Shown here piece after piece: positions 46,735 to 55,327 of a stretch of 64,000 nucleotides of DNA. Position numbers and translations under genes: made by a program. The DNA lies in the NCBI RefSeq assembly GCF_000469545.1, contig NZ_KI273052.1, forward strand, positions 39,670 through 103,669. The letters are read 5' to 3'. Below the pieces are notes generated by a model. It was not told where the DNA came from, did not search any database, and worked only from the letters and a program-made list of their open reading frames with translations. The stretch comes from Mitsuokella sp. oral taxon 131 str. W9106. GTDB taxonomy: Bacteria; Bacillota; Negativicutes; Selenomonadales; Selenomonadaceae. Position 1 is the first letter of the stretch. Every line of letters begins with the position of its first letter.

Positions 46735-47769
46735 ATGGTGGAAAAAGAATGGCGCACGTGTCGTCTGACGGCCAATGGGCTTGTACAGAAAGCGCGTTAC
46801 AATGAGCGGACAATCGAGGGACTTTTTTTGCCGCTTCTGCGCAGGCTTACGAGCCTCTGCATGCAGCGAGGAAGCCGTGTAGTCGCATTTCTCGTCGCAC
46901 CTCCCGGCACGGGAAAGTCGACGCTCGGCCTGCTGCTCGAAAAACTCGCTCAGACGAGCGAGGGAGTTGCACCTGTGCAGGTCTTGGGGCTCGATGGCTT
47001 TCACCACCATGCGGACTACATCGCTTCCCATACCATCACGCGGGATGGGCAAGAGATCCCGATGCGTGAGGTCAAAGGCTGTCCCGAAACATTCGATGTG
47101 GATCATTTGATTGAAAAGCTCGCCCATGTGCGTGAGAGCGGCCAGCGCTGGCCAATTTACGATCGATCACGGCACGATGTCATCGAAGAAATCGCGGCAG
47201 TGCGCAAGCCCCTTGCCATAATAGAAGGAAATTGGCTGCTCCTTGGCGATACGAAGTGGTGTGAACTGCGCCATTTCGCCGATTATACCGTCATGATCAA
47301 GGCGCGTCCATCTGATTTGCGCGAACGGCTGATCGAACGAAAGGTGCAGGGGGGCATGGAACGTGCTGCAGCGGAAGCATTCTATGAGAAGAAGGAGCGT
47401 CCAAATGTCGAACGCATGCTGAAGGACTCATGGCCTGCCGATGAAACGTGGACGATGTTCGCCGATGGCGATTATCAGCTTCGGCCAAAGCAGCAGATGC
47501 TCACGAATGCAGAGCGTGCGGCACTATGGAAGAAGCCACAGATCAATCTCGAGGATCCGTATCTGCTGCGCATGATGAACGAGCGCCTTGCGGCGCTTCC
47601 TGCCGATGGAACGAGCTTGGATACGTATGCGCGTGGCTTTGTCGAAGGATTGTCCAAGGCGCGCGTGGACATCATCCGCCGCCTTTCTGCGGGCGGTATG
47701 GGAAAGGATGCGCTCAAAAAGGCATTTGATCTGACGGACGAAGACGTGGCACAGCTTCTTGCCGAGTAA
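46735..47769 (+). CDS. P-loop kinase, uridine kinase / FrcK-like family
   Basis: A 344-residue protein. The Walker A APPGTGKST lies at 55-63, followed by LGLDGFHHHADYI, GCPETFDVDHL, PIYDRSRHDV and LAIIEGNWLLL, the pattern of nucleoside/sugar kinases related to uridine kinase and phosphoribulokinase. A C-terminal extension of about 75 residues (from INLEDPYLL) is additional to the core and unidentified. A sugar or nucleoside substrate is likely but unknown. It is translated with the CBS gene. Confidence 0.8.
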   Translation: MVEKEWRTCRLTANGLVQKARYNERTIEGLFLPLLRRLTSLCMQRGSRVVAFLVAPPGTGKSTLGLLLEKLAQTSEGVAPVQVLGLDGFHHHADYIASHTITRDGQEIPMREVKGCPETFDVDHLIEKLAHVRESGQRWPIYDRSRHDVIEEIAAVRKPLAIIEGNWLLLGDTKWCELRHFADYTVMIKARPSDLRERLIERKVQGGMERAAAEAFYEKKERPNVERMLKDSWPADETWTMFADGDYQLRPKQQMLTNAERAALWKKPQINLEDPYLLRMMNERLAALPADGTSLDTYARGFVEGLSKARVDIIRRLSAGGMGKDALKKAFDLTDEDVAQLLAE

Positions 47770-47770
47770 A

Positions 47771-48064
47771 TTACTTTCGCAACTCGCCTGCAAAGAAGTA
47801 AAGCAGAATGGTCACTACGATACCGATCATACCGTATTCCCATCCACGTTCAAGAAAGGCGTAAATCGTTGCGGCGATGCAGCAGATCATGGCGAACGCC
47901 ATCTGCTTTGCGCTTTCTTTTCGATAGGCGAAGGTCTTGTAGTCGACACCAGCGAGTTTCTCGAAGCAATCGGTACAGATCACGCGCCTGCTGCCGCTTG
48001 CGTCTTTGTGCACGAGGGCGGCTTTTTCATCGATTTTGCGGTTGCAGTGCGAGCATTTTACCAT
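47771..48064 (-). CDS. Small zinc-ribbon membrane protein
   Basis: A 97-residue protein starting MVKCSHCNRKID, with a CxxC at 4-7 and ICTDCF providing a second CxxC, forming a probable zinc ribbon. Residues 55-92 make two membrane helices. It lies end to end with the kinase gene. Function unknown; similar small proteins may assist membrane protein assembly. The codon pattern and AAGAGAGC-type site support a real gene. Confidence 0.75.
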   Translation of the reverse strand: MVKCSHCNRKIDEKAALVHKDASGSRRVICTDCFEKLAGVDYKTFAYRKESAKQMAFAMICCIAATIYAFLERGWEYGMIGIVVTILLYFFAGELRK

Positions 48065-48172
48065 GGTTTCGCTCTCTTTCCTTCATGTGTCGAATTACCG
48101 CTTCATTGTACCGCAAATAGGAATAGAATACAATAAAAAGTCGCATAAGCAGGTGCAAATGCACAATAACAG

Positions 48173-48201
48173 TAGACATTGAAGCAAAATTCTTGTATAA
48201 T
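48173..48201 (+). promoter_or_regulatory. Promoter for lysC
   Basis: TAGACA (5/6) at 48173-48178 and perfect TATAAT at 48196-48201, spacing 17. The 92-base leader to lysC is too short for a lysine riboswitch and shows none of its motifs. Confidence 0.75.
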
Positions 48202-48299
48202 GTAGCGTACATTCCGATCATGTCCTATCACAACCGTTCCTTGCTTTTGGCCATTTGGCATGAAGAGAGCGGCGGATCGCGTATTTTAGGGGGAGAATC

Positions 48300-49532
48300 A
48301 TGGCACTTATTGTAAAGAAGTTTGGTGGCAGCTCGGTCGCTTCCACGGAAAAGATCCTGAATGTGGCAAAGCGCGTGCTCAGTGAAAAGCAGCCGGGGGA
48401 TCGGATCGTCATGGTCATCTCGGCTATGGGCGATACGACGGATGATCTGATCGCGCTTGCAGGGGGCATCACGAAGAACCCCTATCAGTACGCGCGAGAG
48501 ATGGATATGCTGCTTACGACGGGCGAGCAGGTCTCGATCGCACTGCTTTCGATGGCATTTCAGGAGCTCGGACAGCCCGCGGTCTCGATTACGGGTGCGA
48601 TGGCAGGAATGCAGACGAATTCCGCACATACGAAAGGACGCATTACGGAGATCACGCCGGATCGCGTCAAGAGGGAACTCGCGGACGGAAAGATCGTCGT
48701 CGTTGCGGGCTTCCAAGGGATCGATCCGAATGGTGACCCCGTAACGCTCGGCCGCGGCGGCTCTGATACGTCTGCCGTCGCACTTGCGGGCGCACTCAAG
48801 GCAGATAGCTGTGAAATCTTTACGGATGTCGAAGGGGTATACTCGGCTGACCCGCGCATCGTTCCCGACGCGCGCAAGATGAAGGAAATCACGTACCATG
48901 AGATGCTCGAAATGGCGCGTCTCGGCGCAGGCGTCATGCAGCCGCGCTCCGTCGAGATGGGGGAATACTTCAAGATTCCCATTCATGTGCGCTCGACGTT
49001 CACGAACAAGACTGGCACGATCATAAGGGAGGATTATACGATGGAAGACAAGGATTTTGTGATTCGCGGTGTGGCACATGATGCAAAGGTGGCGAAGATC
49101 GCCGTTCTCGGCATTCCGAATACGCCCGGCATCGCGCATGAGATTTTCTCGGCTCTCGCGGATGCAAATATCGACGTCGATATGATCGTGCAGAGCATTC
49201 GCAACATCGAGAAGAACGTGACAGACATGGTCTTCACTGTCGCGTCGGATGATCTCGGACAGGCGAAGCAGGTTGTCGACAAGGTCGCGGACAAGCTCAA
49301 TGCGATTGCCGTGCTTATCGAGGAGGATGTTGCAAAGGTCTCGATTGTCGGCGCGGGCATGCTCGGCAGTCCTGGAATCGCAGCGCGCATGTTTGGCGCA
49401 CTCTCGACGGCGGCGATCAACATTGACATCATCAGCACATCGGAAATCAGTATTTCTTGCCTCGTCAAGAGCGCACAGCTAAAGGAAGCCGTCAATGCGA
49501 TACATGAGGAATTTTTCCCAAAGCAGGCATGA
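48300..49532 (+). CDS. lysC: Aspartokinase
   Basis: A 410-residue enzyme phosphorylating aspartate for Lys, Thr and Met synthesis. It has KKFGGSSVAST, TTGEQVSIALLSMAF, FQGIDPNGDPVTLGRGGSDTSA and TDVEGVYSADPRIV in the kinase domain, and two ACT domains from about residue 265. The ACT region makes feedback control by an amino acid likely. Monocistronic, with its own promoter and terminator. Confidence 0.96.
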   Translation: MALIVKKFGGSSVASTEKILNVAKRVLSEKQPGDRIVMVISAMGDTTDDLIALAGGITKNPYQYAREMDMLLTTGEQVSIALLSMAFQELGQPAVSITGAMAGMQTNSAHTKGRITEITPDRVKRELADGKIVVVAGFQGIDPNGDPVTLGRGGSDTSAVALAGALKADSCEIFTDVEGVYSADPRIVPDARKMKEITYHEMLEMARLGAGVMQPRSVEMGEYFKIPIHVRSTFTNKTGTIIREDYTMEDKDFVIRGVAHDAKVAKIAVLGIPNTPGIAHEIFSALADANIDVDMIVQSIRNIEKNVTDMVFTVASDDLGQAKQVVDKVADKLNAIAVLIEEDVAKVSIVGAGMLGSPGIAARMFGALSTAAINIDIISTSEISISCLVKSAQLKEAVNAIHEEFFPKQA

Positions 49533-49541
49533 AGGATGGAG

Positions 49542-49580
49542 AAAAGGAGCGTCTTTCCGATGGAAGAAACGCTCCTTTTT
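49542..49580 (+). terminator. Intrinsic terminator after lysC
   Basis: AAAAGGAGCGT (49542-49552) pairs with ACGCTCCTTTT (49569-49579), with additional inner pairing of CTTTCC and GGAAGA, ending in Ts. Confidence 0.9.
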
Positions 49581-49629
49581 CTATGTAGGAACTGGAGCTG
49601 GATATATTGTATACTTTGCTTGAAGGCAG

Positions 49630-49658
49630 TAGACAAGGTGAAACATATCATTTATGAT
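49630..49658 (+). promoter_or_regulatory. Promoter for the aminotransferase gene
   Basis: TAGACA at 49630-49635 and TATGAT at 49653-49658, spacing 17. A TATCATTTATGATA palindrome (49646-49659) overlaps the -10 and could be an operator. Confidence 0.65.
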
Positions 49659-49705
49659 AGTATACGTTATAGCAAGGACGAACGAGAATCTTAGGGGGCA
49701 TTTAT

Positions 49706-50950
49706 ATGGCAACGAGTATGGCAGCGTCGCATGCGGCAGGCAAGAGACTGAAGGATGCCATTTTTGGCGCGAATGCGGCTTGCAGGGAAGCGGCAGAAAA
49801 ATACGGCGCAGGCAAAGTGACGAATGCGACGATAGGCGTCATGATGGATGATGCCGGAAAGCTCGCGAGCATTCCCACCATGGAGCGTATGTTCCGCTCG
49901 CTTTCGATAGAGGATTATATGAGCTATGCGCCGATTTCGGGGCTGCCCGCCTATCTCGATGCTGTCATTGATCTGACGTTTGCTGCGCATAAGCCGGAGG
50001 GATACTTCGGTGCGATTGCGACGGCTGGCGGCACGGGGGCCATCCATCACGCCGTTGCGAACTATGCGGAGCGTGGTGAGGAAGTGCTTACTAGCGATTG
50101 GTTTTGGGGCACGTACAACGTCATCTGCAATGAATGCGGCTCGTACCTTACGAATTTCAAGCTGTTCGACGAAGCGCAGAATTTCAATCTCGCTGACTTC
50201 ACGGCGAAGGTCGATGCGCTTTTGATGAAGCAGGACAGCCTGCTCGTGATTCTCAATACGCCGGCGCACAATCCGACGGGCTTCAGCCTGACGGAAGCAG
50301 ACTGGGACGGAGTTCTTGCACTTGCGAAAAAGCATGCTGCAAAAGGGAAGAAGATCAGCATTCTCGTCGATATCGCCTACATCGAATACGCAGGCGAAAA
50401 GAATGAGACAAGGAAGTTCATGGAGAAGTTTGGCAGCCTGCCGGAAAATGTTCTCATCATGTTTTCGTTCTCGATGTCGAAAGGCTATACGGCGTATGGG
50501 CAGCGCACGGGGGCGCTCATTGCCGTCTCTGCGAGCAAAGAGGTCATCGAAGAATTCAAGGAAATCAACAAGTACACGAGCCGCGCGACGTGGTCGAATA
50601 TCAATCGAGGCGCAATGACGCTGCTTACGCGCATTCAGCAGGACAAGAGTGCGCTCGCACAGTTCGAAAAGGAGCGTGACGCGTTCTACAAGATGATTCA
50701 GAACCGCGGTGCACTCTTTATGGAAGAATCGAAAGCATGCGGACTCAATGCGCTGCCCTACAAGGGCGGATTCTTCCTCTCTGTGCCGGCAAAGGATCCA
50801 AGGACAGTCTGCGAGAAGCTGCATGACGATTTCATCTTCGCTGTGCCGCTCAGGCTCGGCGTCCGCATCGCGGCTTGCTCCGTCGCAGCGAGCAAGATGA
50901 AGGGGGTTGCGGCAAAGGTCAGAAATACCTTGCAGGCAATCGAAGGTTAA
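49706..50950 (+). CDS. Class I/II aminotransferase (PLP-dependent)
   Basis: A 414-residue fold-type I aminotransferase. It shows NTPAHNPTG (the conserved Asn-Pro-Thr-Gly site), a VDIAYIEYAG Asp-Tyr region, the PLP lysine in SFSMSKGYTAYGQRTG and the substrate-binding Arg in LRLGVRIAACS. It belongs to the aspartate/aromatic group; the amino acid it uses cannot be told from sequence alone. It lies downstream of lysC but has its own promoter. Confidence 0.88.
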   Translation: MATSMAASHAAGKRLKDAIFGANAACREAAEKYGAGKVTNATIGVMMDDAGKLASIPTMERMFRSLSIEDYMSYAPISGLPAYLDAVIDLTFAAHKPEGYFGAIATAGGTGAIHHAVANYAERGEEVLTSDWFWGTYNVICNECGSYLTNFKLFDEAQNFNLADFTAKVDALLMKQDSLLVILNTPAHNPTGFSLTEADWDGVLALAKKHAAKGKKISILVDIAYIEYAGEKNETRKFMEKFGSLPENVLIMFSFSMSKGYTAYGQRTGALIAVSASKEVIEEFKEINKYTSRATWSNINRGAMTLLTRIQQDKSALAQFEKERDAFYKMIQNRGALFMEESKACGLNALPYKGGFFLSVPAKDPRTVCEKLHDDFIFAVPLRLGVRIAACSVAASKMKGVAAKVRNTLQAIEG

Positions 50951-50962
50951 GTGCTATACGGG

Positions 50963-51013
50963 ACCAAAAGGCGTCTTTCCATTATCATGACGATGGGAAA
51001 GACGCCTTTTGGT
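50963..51013. terminator. Strong bidirectional terminator
   Basis: An 18-bp perfect inverted repeat, 50963-50980 with 50996-51013 (core AGGCGTCTTT), and a 15-base loop, between convergent genes. Confidence 0.9.
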
Positions 51014-51019
51014 ATGGAA

Positions 51020-51904
51020 CTAAAAATCGGGCGAAGAGAGAACCTGCTTCATATCCGATGGGATGGGAGCGATGATGTCAATAAGCTCATTCGTCATCGG
51101 GTGCGTGAAGTGAAGGCGGTAGGCGTGGAGCGCCTGCCGCTTGATTTCATTCATTGCGCCGCCGTATAGGCTGTCGCCTAGAATCGGATGGCCGAGGTGT
51201 GCGAGGTGGACGCGAATCTGATGGGTGCGTCCCGTTTCCAGTGCGAGACGGAGCAGAGCGTGATTTTTTCCTGCTCGCTGCGTCTCGTAGTGCGTGATGG
51301 CGGATTTCCCTTCTGCGGCGACCTTGCGTAGTATAATGCTCGGCAACGCCCGTGCGATTGGCGCATCGATCGTGCCGGTAGATGGGGAAATGCCTCCTGA
51401 AACGATGGCAAGGTATTCGCGGTGAAAGAGTTTCTTTCCGTTCTTGCGGGCTGTGAGCTTATCCTGTACTTGTGGCACTTTTGCGATGAGCACTAGCCCG
51501 GAAGTCGCACGGTCAAGACGATGGACGGGGTGGTAGGCATGGTGTTCGCCATGCGCTGCAAAGTGAGCGAGCACGGCGTTTCCCAGCGTACCCGTTGATT
51601 CTTTCGTCGTCGGATGGACAAGCTGGCCGGCCGGCTTGTTGGCGATGAGCAGGTATGGATCCTCGTAGCAGATGGAGAGCGGAATATCTTCTGGCGTGAT
51701 GGCACTCTCGCGCACGATGTCGTAGGTGATGCAATCACCGCCTCGGATGACGGTTTGCGCGGCATTTACAGGAACGCCGTTTACGTGAAACGTGCCGGAA
51801 TGCTTGATTCGCTTCCAGATTGTATGCGAGATGTACTGCGTCTGCATGAGAAATTGTTTCGCAGGCGTTGGCAGCATGCTCTGCGGTACACGTATAAAAG
51901 TCAC
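51020..51904 (-). CDS. RluA-family pseudouridine synthase
   Basis: A 294-residue enzyme with an S4-like N-terminal part (about 20-65) and a catalytic domain holding HRLDRATSGLVLI (catalytic Asp131), FHREYLAIV, TGRTHQIRVHLAHLGHPI and GDSLYGG. It converts uridine to pseudouridine in 23S rRNA or tRNA; the position is not deducible. Its start overlaps the uraA stop by 4 bases, so the two are coupled although functionally unrelated. Confidence 0.93.
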   Translation of the reverse strand: MTFIRVPQSMLPTPAKQFLMQTQYISHTIWKRIKHSGTFHVNGVPVNAAQTVIRGGDCITYDIVRESAITPEDIPLSICYEDPYLLIANKPAGQLVHPTTKESTGTLGNAVLAHFAAHGEHHAYHPVHRLDRATSGLVLIAKVPQVQDKLTARKNGKKLFHREYLAIVSGGISPSTGTIDAPIARALPSIILRKVAAEGKSAITHYETQRAGKNHALLRLALETGRTHQIRVHLAHLGHPILGDSLYGGAMNEIKRQALHAYRLHFTHPMTNELIDIIAPIPSDMKQVLSSPDF

Positions 51905-53172
51905 GGATCTGAGGCCTTTTTATGATCACCGCGCACGCGTGCAATGAGGTGAAATGCGAGTGAGAGAATAATCGCGACGATTGTAGCGAGCGACATGCCC
52001 TTGAACGTGACCGTGCCGATCGTGAGGCTTGCCGTCGAGACACCGAGTCCCATGATGATGGAAGTGAGGAGCAGGTTCATCGGATTGTTGTAATCGACCT
52101 TTGCCTCGACGAGTATGCGGATGCCGGAAGCGGCGATAACACCGAAGAGCAACATGGAGACACCGCCCATGACGGGCGTCGGAATGCTTTGGATGATGGC
52201 GGCAAGCTTGCCGAGACAGGAAAGTACGATAGCGCAGGCTCCTGCGCCGCCGATGACCCATGTCGAAAATACTTTTGTAATGGCGAGCACACCGATATTC
52301 TCGCCGTATGTCGTGTTGGGCGTTGCGCCGAAGAACCCGGAAAAAATGGTCGAGATACCATTGCCGAGAAGGGAACGATCAAGTCCGGGATCCCTTGTGA
52401 GATCATTCCCGACGATGTTGCCCGTCACGATGAGATGACCAATGTGTTCGACGATGACGACGAGCGAAGCGGGCAGGATAATGAGAATTGCACCAAGATC
52501 AAACGTCGGCGTATAGAAGGTCGGCAATGCGAACCATGGCGCCGATTCGACAGACGACCAGTCGACGAGTCCCATGCACGCAGCGACGATGTAGCCGCCT
52601 ACGACGCCGATGAGGATGGGGATGATCGAGAGGAAGCCGCGGAAGGCAACGGAAGCGAATATCGTAATCGCGAGTGTCAAAAGCGATACGGTGACAGCGG
52701 AAACATCTGTCTTCTCTCCTGTGAGGCCCGCCATCCCTGCGGCCGTTGGCATGAGTTCAAGACCGATGACAGCGACAATCGCACCCATCGAAGCGGGCGG
52801 GAAAAGAATATCAATCCAGCTCGTTCCGACAGCGCGGATGAGAAACGCAACGAGCACGAATACGATGCCGACACAGATAAAGCCGCCGAGCGCTGCTTCG
52901 TAGCTGTACTGAGCAAGCACGAGAAAGACAGGAGAGAGGAAGGCGAAGCTCGAACCAAGGTAGGCCGGAATTCGCCCCTTGCAGAGGACGAGGTAAAAAA
53001 TGGTTCCGATTCCGTTAAACAAGAGAACTGTCGCAGGATTGACTTTGAAGAGGATCGGGACGAGTACCGTTGAGCCGAACATGGCAAATAAATGCTGGAA
53101 GGAAAGCGGTATCATTTCAAGAAGCGGCAGCTTCTCTGTCACGCCAATTGGTCGTTTTTGCAATACAAACAC
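51901..53172 (-). CDS. uraA: Uracil/xanthine permease (NCS2 family)
   Basis: A 423-residue protein with about 12-14 hydrophobic segments. Family features are QHLFAMFGSTVLVPILF, the NAT signature region ATPNTTYGENIGVLAIT and the SVFGATPNTT-like loop ahead of it. It imports uracil or a related base with protons. Upstream (53173-53256) no PyrR or purine riboswitch is recognisable. First gene of a two-gene unit with the pseudouridine synthase. Confidence 0.9.
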   Translation of the reverse strand: MFVLQKRPIGVTEKLPLLEMIPLSFQHLFAMFGSTVLVPILFKVNPATVLLFNGIGTIFYLVLCKGRIPAYLGSSFAFLSPVFLVLAQYSYEAALGGFICVGIVFVLVAFLIRAVGTSWIDILFPPASMGAIVAVIGLELMPTAAGMAGLTGEKTDVSAVTVSLLTLAITIFASVAFRGFLSIIPILIGVVGGYIVAACMGLVDWSSVESAPWFALPTFYTPTFDLGAILIILPASLVVIVEHIGHLIVTGNIVGNDLTRDPGLDRSLLGNGISTIFSGFFGATPNTTYGENIGVLAITKVFSTWVIGGAGACAIVLSCLGKLAAIIQSIPTPVMGGVSMLLFGVIAASGIRILVEAKVDYNNPMNLLLTSIIMGLGVSTASLTIGTVTFKGMSLATIVAIILSLAFHLIARVRGDHKKASDP

Positions 53173-53256
53173 TCCTTTATTAGAGAGGAAAGAAAACCGT
53201 TTTTCACCAATTCAGCATATTAGCATAGATGAAAGGCTTTGTCCATGATAGCAGGA

Positions 53257-54039
53257 TTAGCCTAGTATTGTATCAAGCGCCATCATAAGCGTGAAGCCGA
53301 CGGCGAACGTGATGACACCGATGTCGGAATGTTCGCCCTCGCTCATCTCTGGAATGAGTTCCTCAACGACGACGTAGATCATCGCACCGGCGGCAAATGC
53401 GAGTAGGTAGGGGAGAATGGGGACGACGTAGCTCGCTGCCAAAATGGTCAGACAACCACCGATCGGCTCGACGATGCCGGATAGGACGCCGCCAATAAAT
53501 GCCTTGAATCGGCTCATGCCGTTTGCCGCAAGCGGCATGGAGACAATCGCGCCCTCAGGAAAATTCTGTATGGCGATGCCGATAGAAAGTGCGAGTGCTG
53601 CACCGAGTGAAAGGTTCGCGTCGCCGGATAAATAGCCTGCGAGTACAACGCCGACCGCCATACCCTCCGGGATATTATGAAGCGTGACGGCGAGCACGAG
53701 CATGGTATTGCGTGAAAGCCTGCTTTTCGGACCCTCTGCTTTTTTTGCGTTCATGTGAAGGTGTGGGATGATATGATCGAGTGCGAGCAAAAAAAGTGTG
53801 CCGATCCAAAAGCCGATGACGGCAGGAAGACAGGCATAGCGTCCGAGTGCGGCGCTTTCCTCCATCGCGGGAATGAGCAAGCTCCAAATCGAAGCCGCCA
53901 CCATGATGCCTGCTGCAAAACCCGTAAGCCCTTTTTGGACGGAACGATTGAGCGCACTGCGCATGAAAAAGACACATGCCGCACCGAGGCTCGTGCCGAG
54001 AAATGGGATAGAAAGTCCTTCTATAATTTCAACTGGCAT
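53257..54039 (-). CDS. ZIP family metal transporter
   Basis: A 260-residue protein with eight hydrophobic segments. The metal-binding helices carry VTLHNIPEGMAVGV and IQNFPEGAIVSMPL, and a histidine-rich loop DHIIPHLHMNAKK lies between segments 3 and 4. It resembles ZupT/GufA importers of zinc, iron or manganese. A palindrome at 54075-54107 lies just upstream on its promoter side. The iron operon is transcribed divergently from the same intergenic region, so iron is a possible substrate. Confidence 0.92.
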   Translation of the reverse strand: MPVEIIEGLSIPFLGTSLGAACVFFMRSALNRSVQKGLTGFAAGIMVAASIWSLLIPAMEESAALGRYACLPAVIGFWIGTLFLLALDHIIPHLHMNAKKAEGPKSRLSRNTMLVLAVTLHNIPEGMAVGVVLAGYLSGDANLSLGAALALSIGIAIQNFPEGAIVSMPLAANGMSRFKAFIGGVLSGIVEPIGGCLTILAASYVVPILPYLLAFAAGAMIYVVVEELIPEMSEGEHSDIGVITFAVGFTLMMALDTILG

Positions 54040-54074
54040 AAAAGCTCCTTTCTATGGATTATGGATTATGGATG

Positions 54075-54107
54075 TATACTCATTGAAATGGGTTTTCAAT
54101 GAGTATA
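54075..54107. promoter_or_regulatory. Perfect 14-bp palindrome upstream of the ZIP gene
   Basis: TATACTCATTGAAA and TTTCAATGAGTATA flank a 5-base centre (TGGGT). On the minus strand a TATAAT lies directly upstream of it (plus-strand bases 54106-54111), so the palindrome would span the transcript start of the ZIP gene. It could be a metalloregulator operator or a leader hairpin. Confidence 0.6.
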
Positions 54108-54174
54108 TTATAGCAGAAGGACATGGATTTGTCGTTGTAAGATGGACACGCTTGCAGGCCGTTTTCATTTTTCC

Positions 54175-54203
54175 TTGCATTTGCATGTTTGCTGTGCTAT
54201 ACT
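54175..54203 (+). promoter_or_regulatory. Promoter of the iron operon
   Basis: TTGCAT at 54175-54180 and TATACT at 54198-54203, spacing 17, with a TG extended -10. Start expected near 54210. Confidence 0.7.
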
Positions 54204-54210
54204 CGCTAAT

Positions 54211-54256
54211 GAGATTGATAGTGATATACAGAATCTGTATCATTGATAACGATATG
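54211..54256. promoter_or_regulatory. Fur-like operator region
   Basis: The stretch holds repeated GATA-type hexamers (GATTGATAGTGATA, ATTGATAACGATAT) and a perfect 7-1-7 palindrome ATACAGAATCTGTAT (54226-54240), placed right after the promoter. Overlapping GATAAT-like hexamers are the usual form of Fur sites, and iron repression would suit the genes downstream. No exact consensus 19-mer is present. Confidence 0.45.
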
Positions 54257-54293
54257 GATCCTTAGTATCAAGTGAGACTAGGGGATGGTTTTT

Positions 54294-54923
54294 TTGCAGA
54301 GTAGTTGGGAAATGTTTCAAAAGGGCGGGCCGGTCATGTACATCTTGCTCCTTTGTTCGATTTTCGTTGCGGCAATCGCGATAGAGCGTTGGCGGTTTTA
54401 TCGGCAGGCGGGAAAGGGCGCAGGCGCGTTCGTCAAAGACCTTGCCCAAGAGATAAAGGGGCAGGGCATCAAGGCATCGGCGGAACGGTGCGGCAGCGTG
54501 AATACGGCTGCAGCTTACGTCGCGGCGGCAGGGCTTCGCGCGGCGAGTGAAGGCACGAACCTAGTACTCGCACTCGATACGGCTTACGGGGAGATGGCGA
54601 TGGAGCTTCGCGCCCGATTGAACTATCTTTCGACGATTGTTACGCTCGCACCGCTCTTGGGATTGCTCGGCACGATTTCCGGCATGATTCAGTCCTTCAG
54701 TATTTTCAGTGTTCGTGCGGGTGAGCCGCTCGCGATCACGGGGGGTATCGGCGAGGCGCTCGTCGCGACGGCGACGGGTCTTTGCGTAGCGATTTTCGCG
54801 CTTCTCGTTCATACCTATTTCGCGCAGAAGCTCGACGAGATGCTTGCTGTGCTCGACAAGGCGTCAGCAGCCGTACAGGAAGGAATTGGCATGAAGAAAG
54901 AAGGGGAGAACCATGCGGCGTGA
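54294..54923 (+). CDS. exbB: ExbB-type proton channel subunit
   Basis: A 209-residue MotA/TolQ/ExbB protein with three membrane segments (near residues 13-30, 110-135 and 150-180). The conserved region LSTIVTLAPLLGLLGTISGMIQSF and GGIGEALVATATGLCVAIFALL are diagnostic. With ExbD and TonB it couples the proton gradient to outer-membrane transport. I start at TTG 54294, nine bases after AGGGG; ATG 54285 has no room for a ribosome binding site. First gene of the iron operon. Confidence 0.92.
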   Translation: MQSSWEMFQKGGPVMYILLLCSIFVAAIAIERWRFYRQAGKGAGAFVKDLAQEIKGQGIKASAERCGSVNTAAAYVAAAGLRAASEGTNLVLALDTAYGEMAMELRARLNYLSTIVTLAPLLGLLGTISGMIQSFSIFSVRAGEPLAITGGIGEALVATATGLCVAIFALLVHTYFAQKLDEMLAVLDKASAAVQEGIGMKKEGENHAA

Positions 54924-55326
54924 CTTTCGCATCACGAAAGAGCCGCTCGTCATGATCATCCCCATGATTGACATCATGCTCTTCTTGCTCGTGTTCTTTA
55001 TGGTCAGCACGATTTACATGGTGCAGACGAACACGATTCAGGTCGCGCTTCCGCAGGCGGCAGCTGCGAACATGGAGACGCGCCCGAATATCGTACCGAT
55101 CACGGTAACGGATAAGGGCGATGTGCTCTACAATAAGGATACGGTCCCGAATGAGCAAATCGAGGCGAAGGTCAAGGAATCGCTTGCCGAAGATCCCGAT
55201 ACGGTATTCGTCCTGCGCGGCGATAAGAAGACGGACTACGGTGACGTTGTCGGCGTGCTTGGCATCCTGAAGCAGGCGGGAGGGCGTCACGTCTCGATTG
55301 CGACGGAGACGGCAAGGGGGCACTGA
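54913..55326 (+). CDS. exbD: ExbD-type biopolymer transport protein
   Basis: A 137-residue protein with one N-terminal membrane segment (about 14-35) containing the essential Asp in MIPMIDIMLFLLVFFM, and a periplasmic domain ending ILKQAGGRHVSIATE. It forms the stator with ExbB. It overlaps exbB by 11 bases. Confidence 0.92.
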   Translation: MRRDFRITKEPLVMIIPMIDIMLFLLVFFMVSTIYMVQTNTIQVALPQAAAANMETRPNIVPITVTDKGDVLYNKDTVPNEQIEAKVKESLAEDPDTVFVLRGDKKTDYGDVVGVLGILKQAGGRHVSIATETARGH

Positions 55327-55327
55327 G

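Noticed and set aside
48202..48299. Lysine riboswitch before lysC
   Set aside because: The leader is under 100 bases and lacks the conserved lysine riboswitch segments and a terminator.
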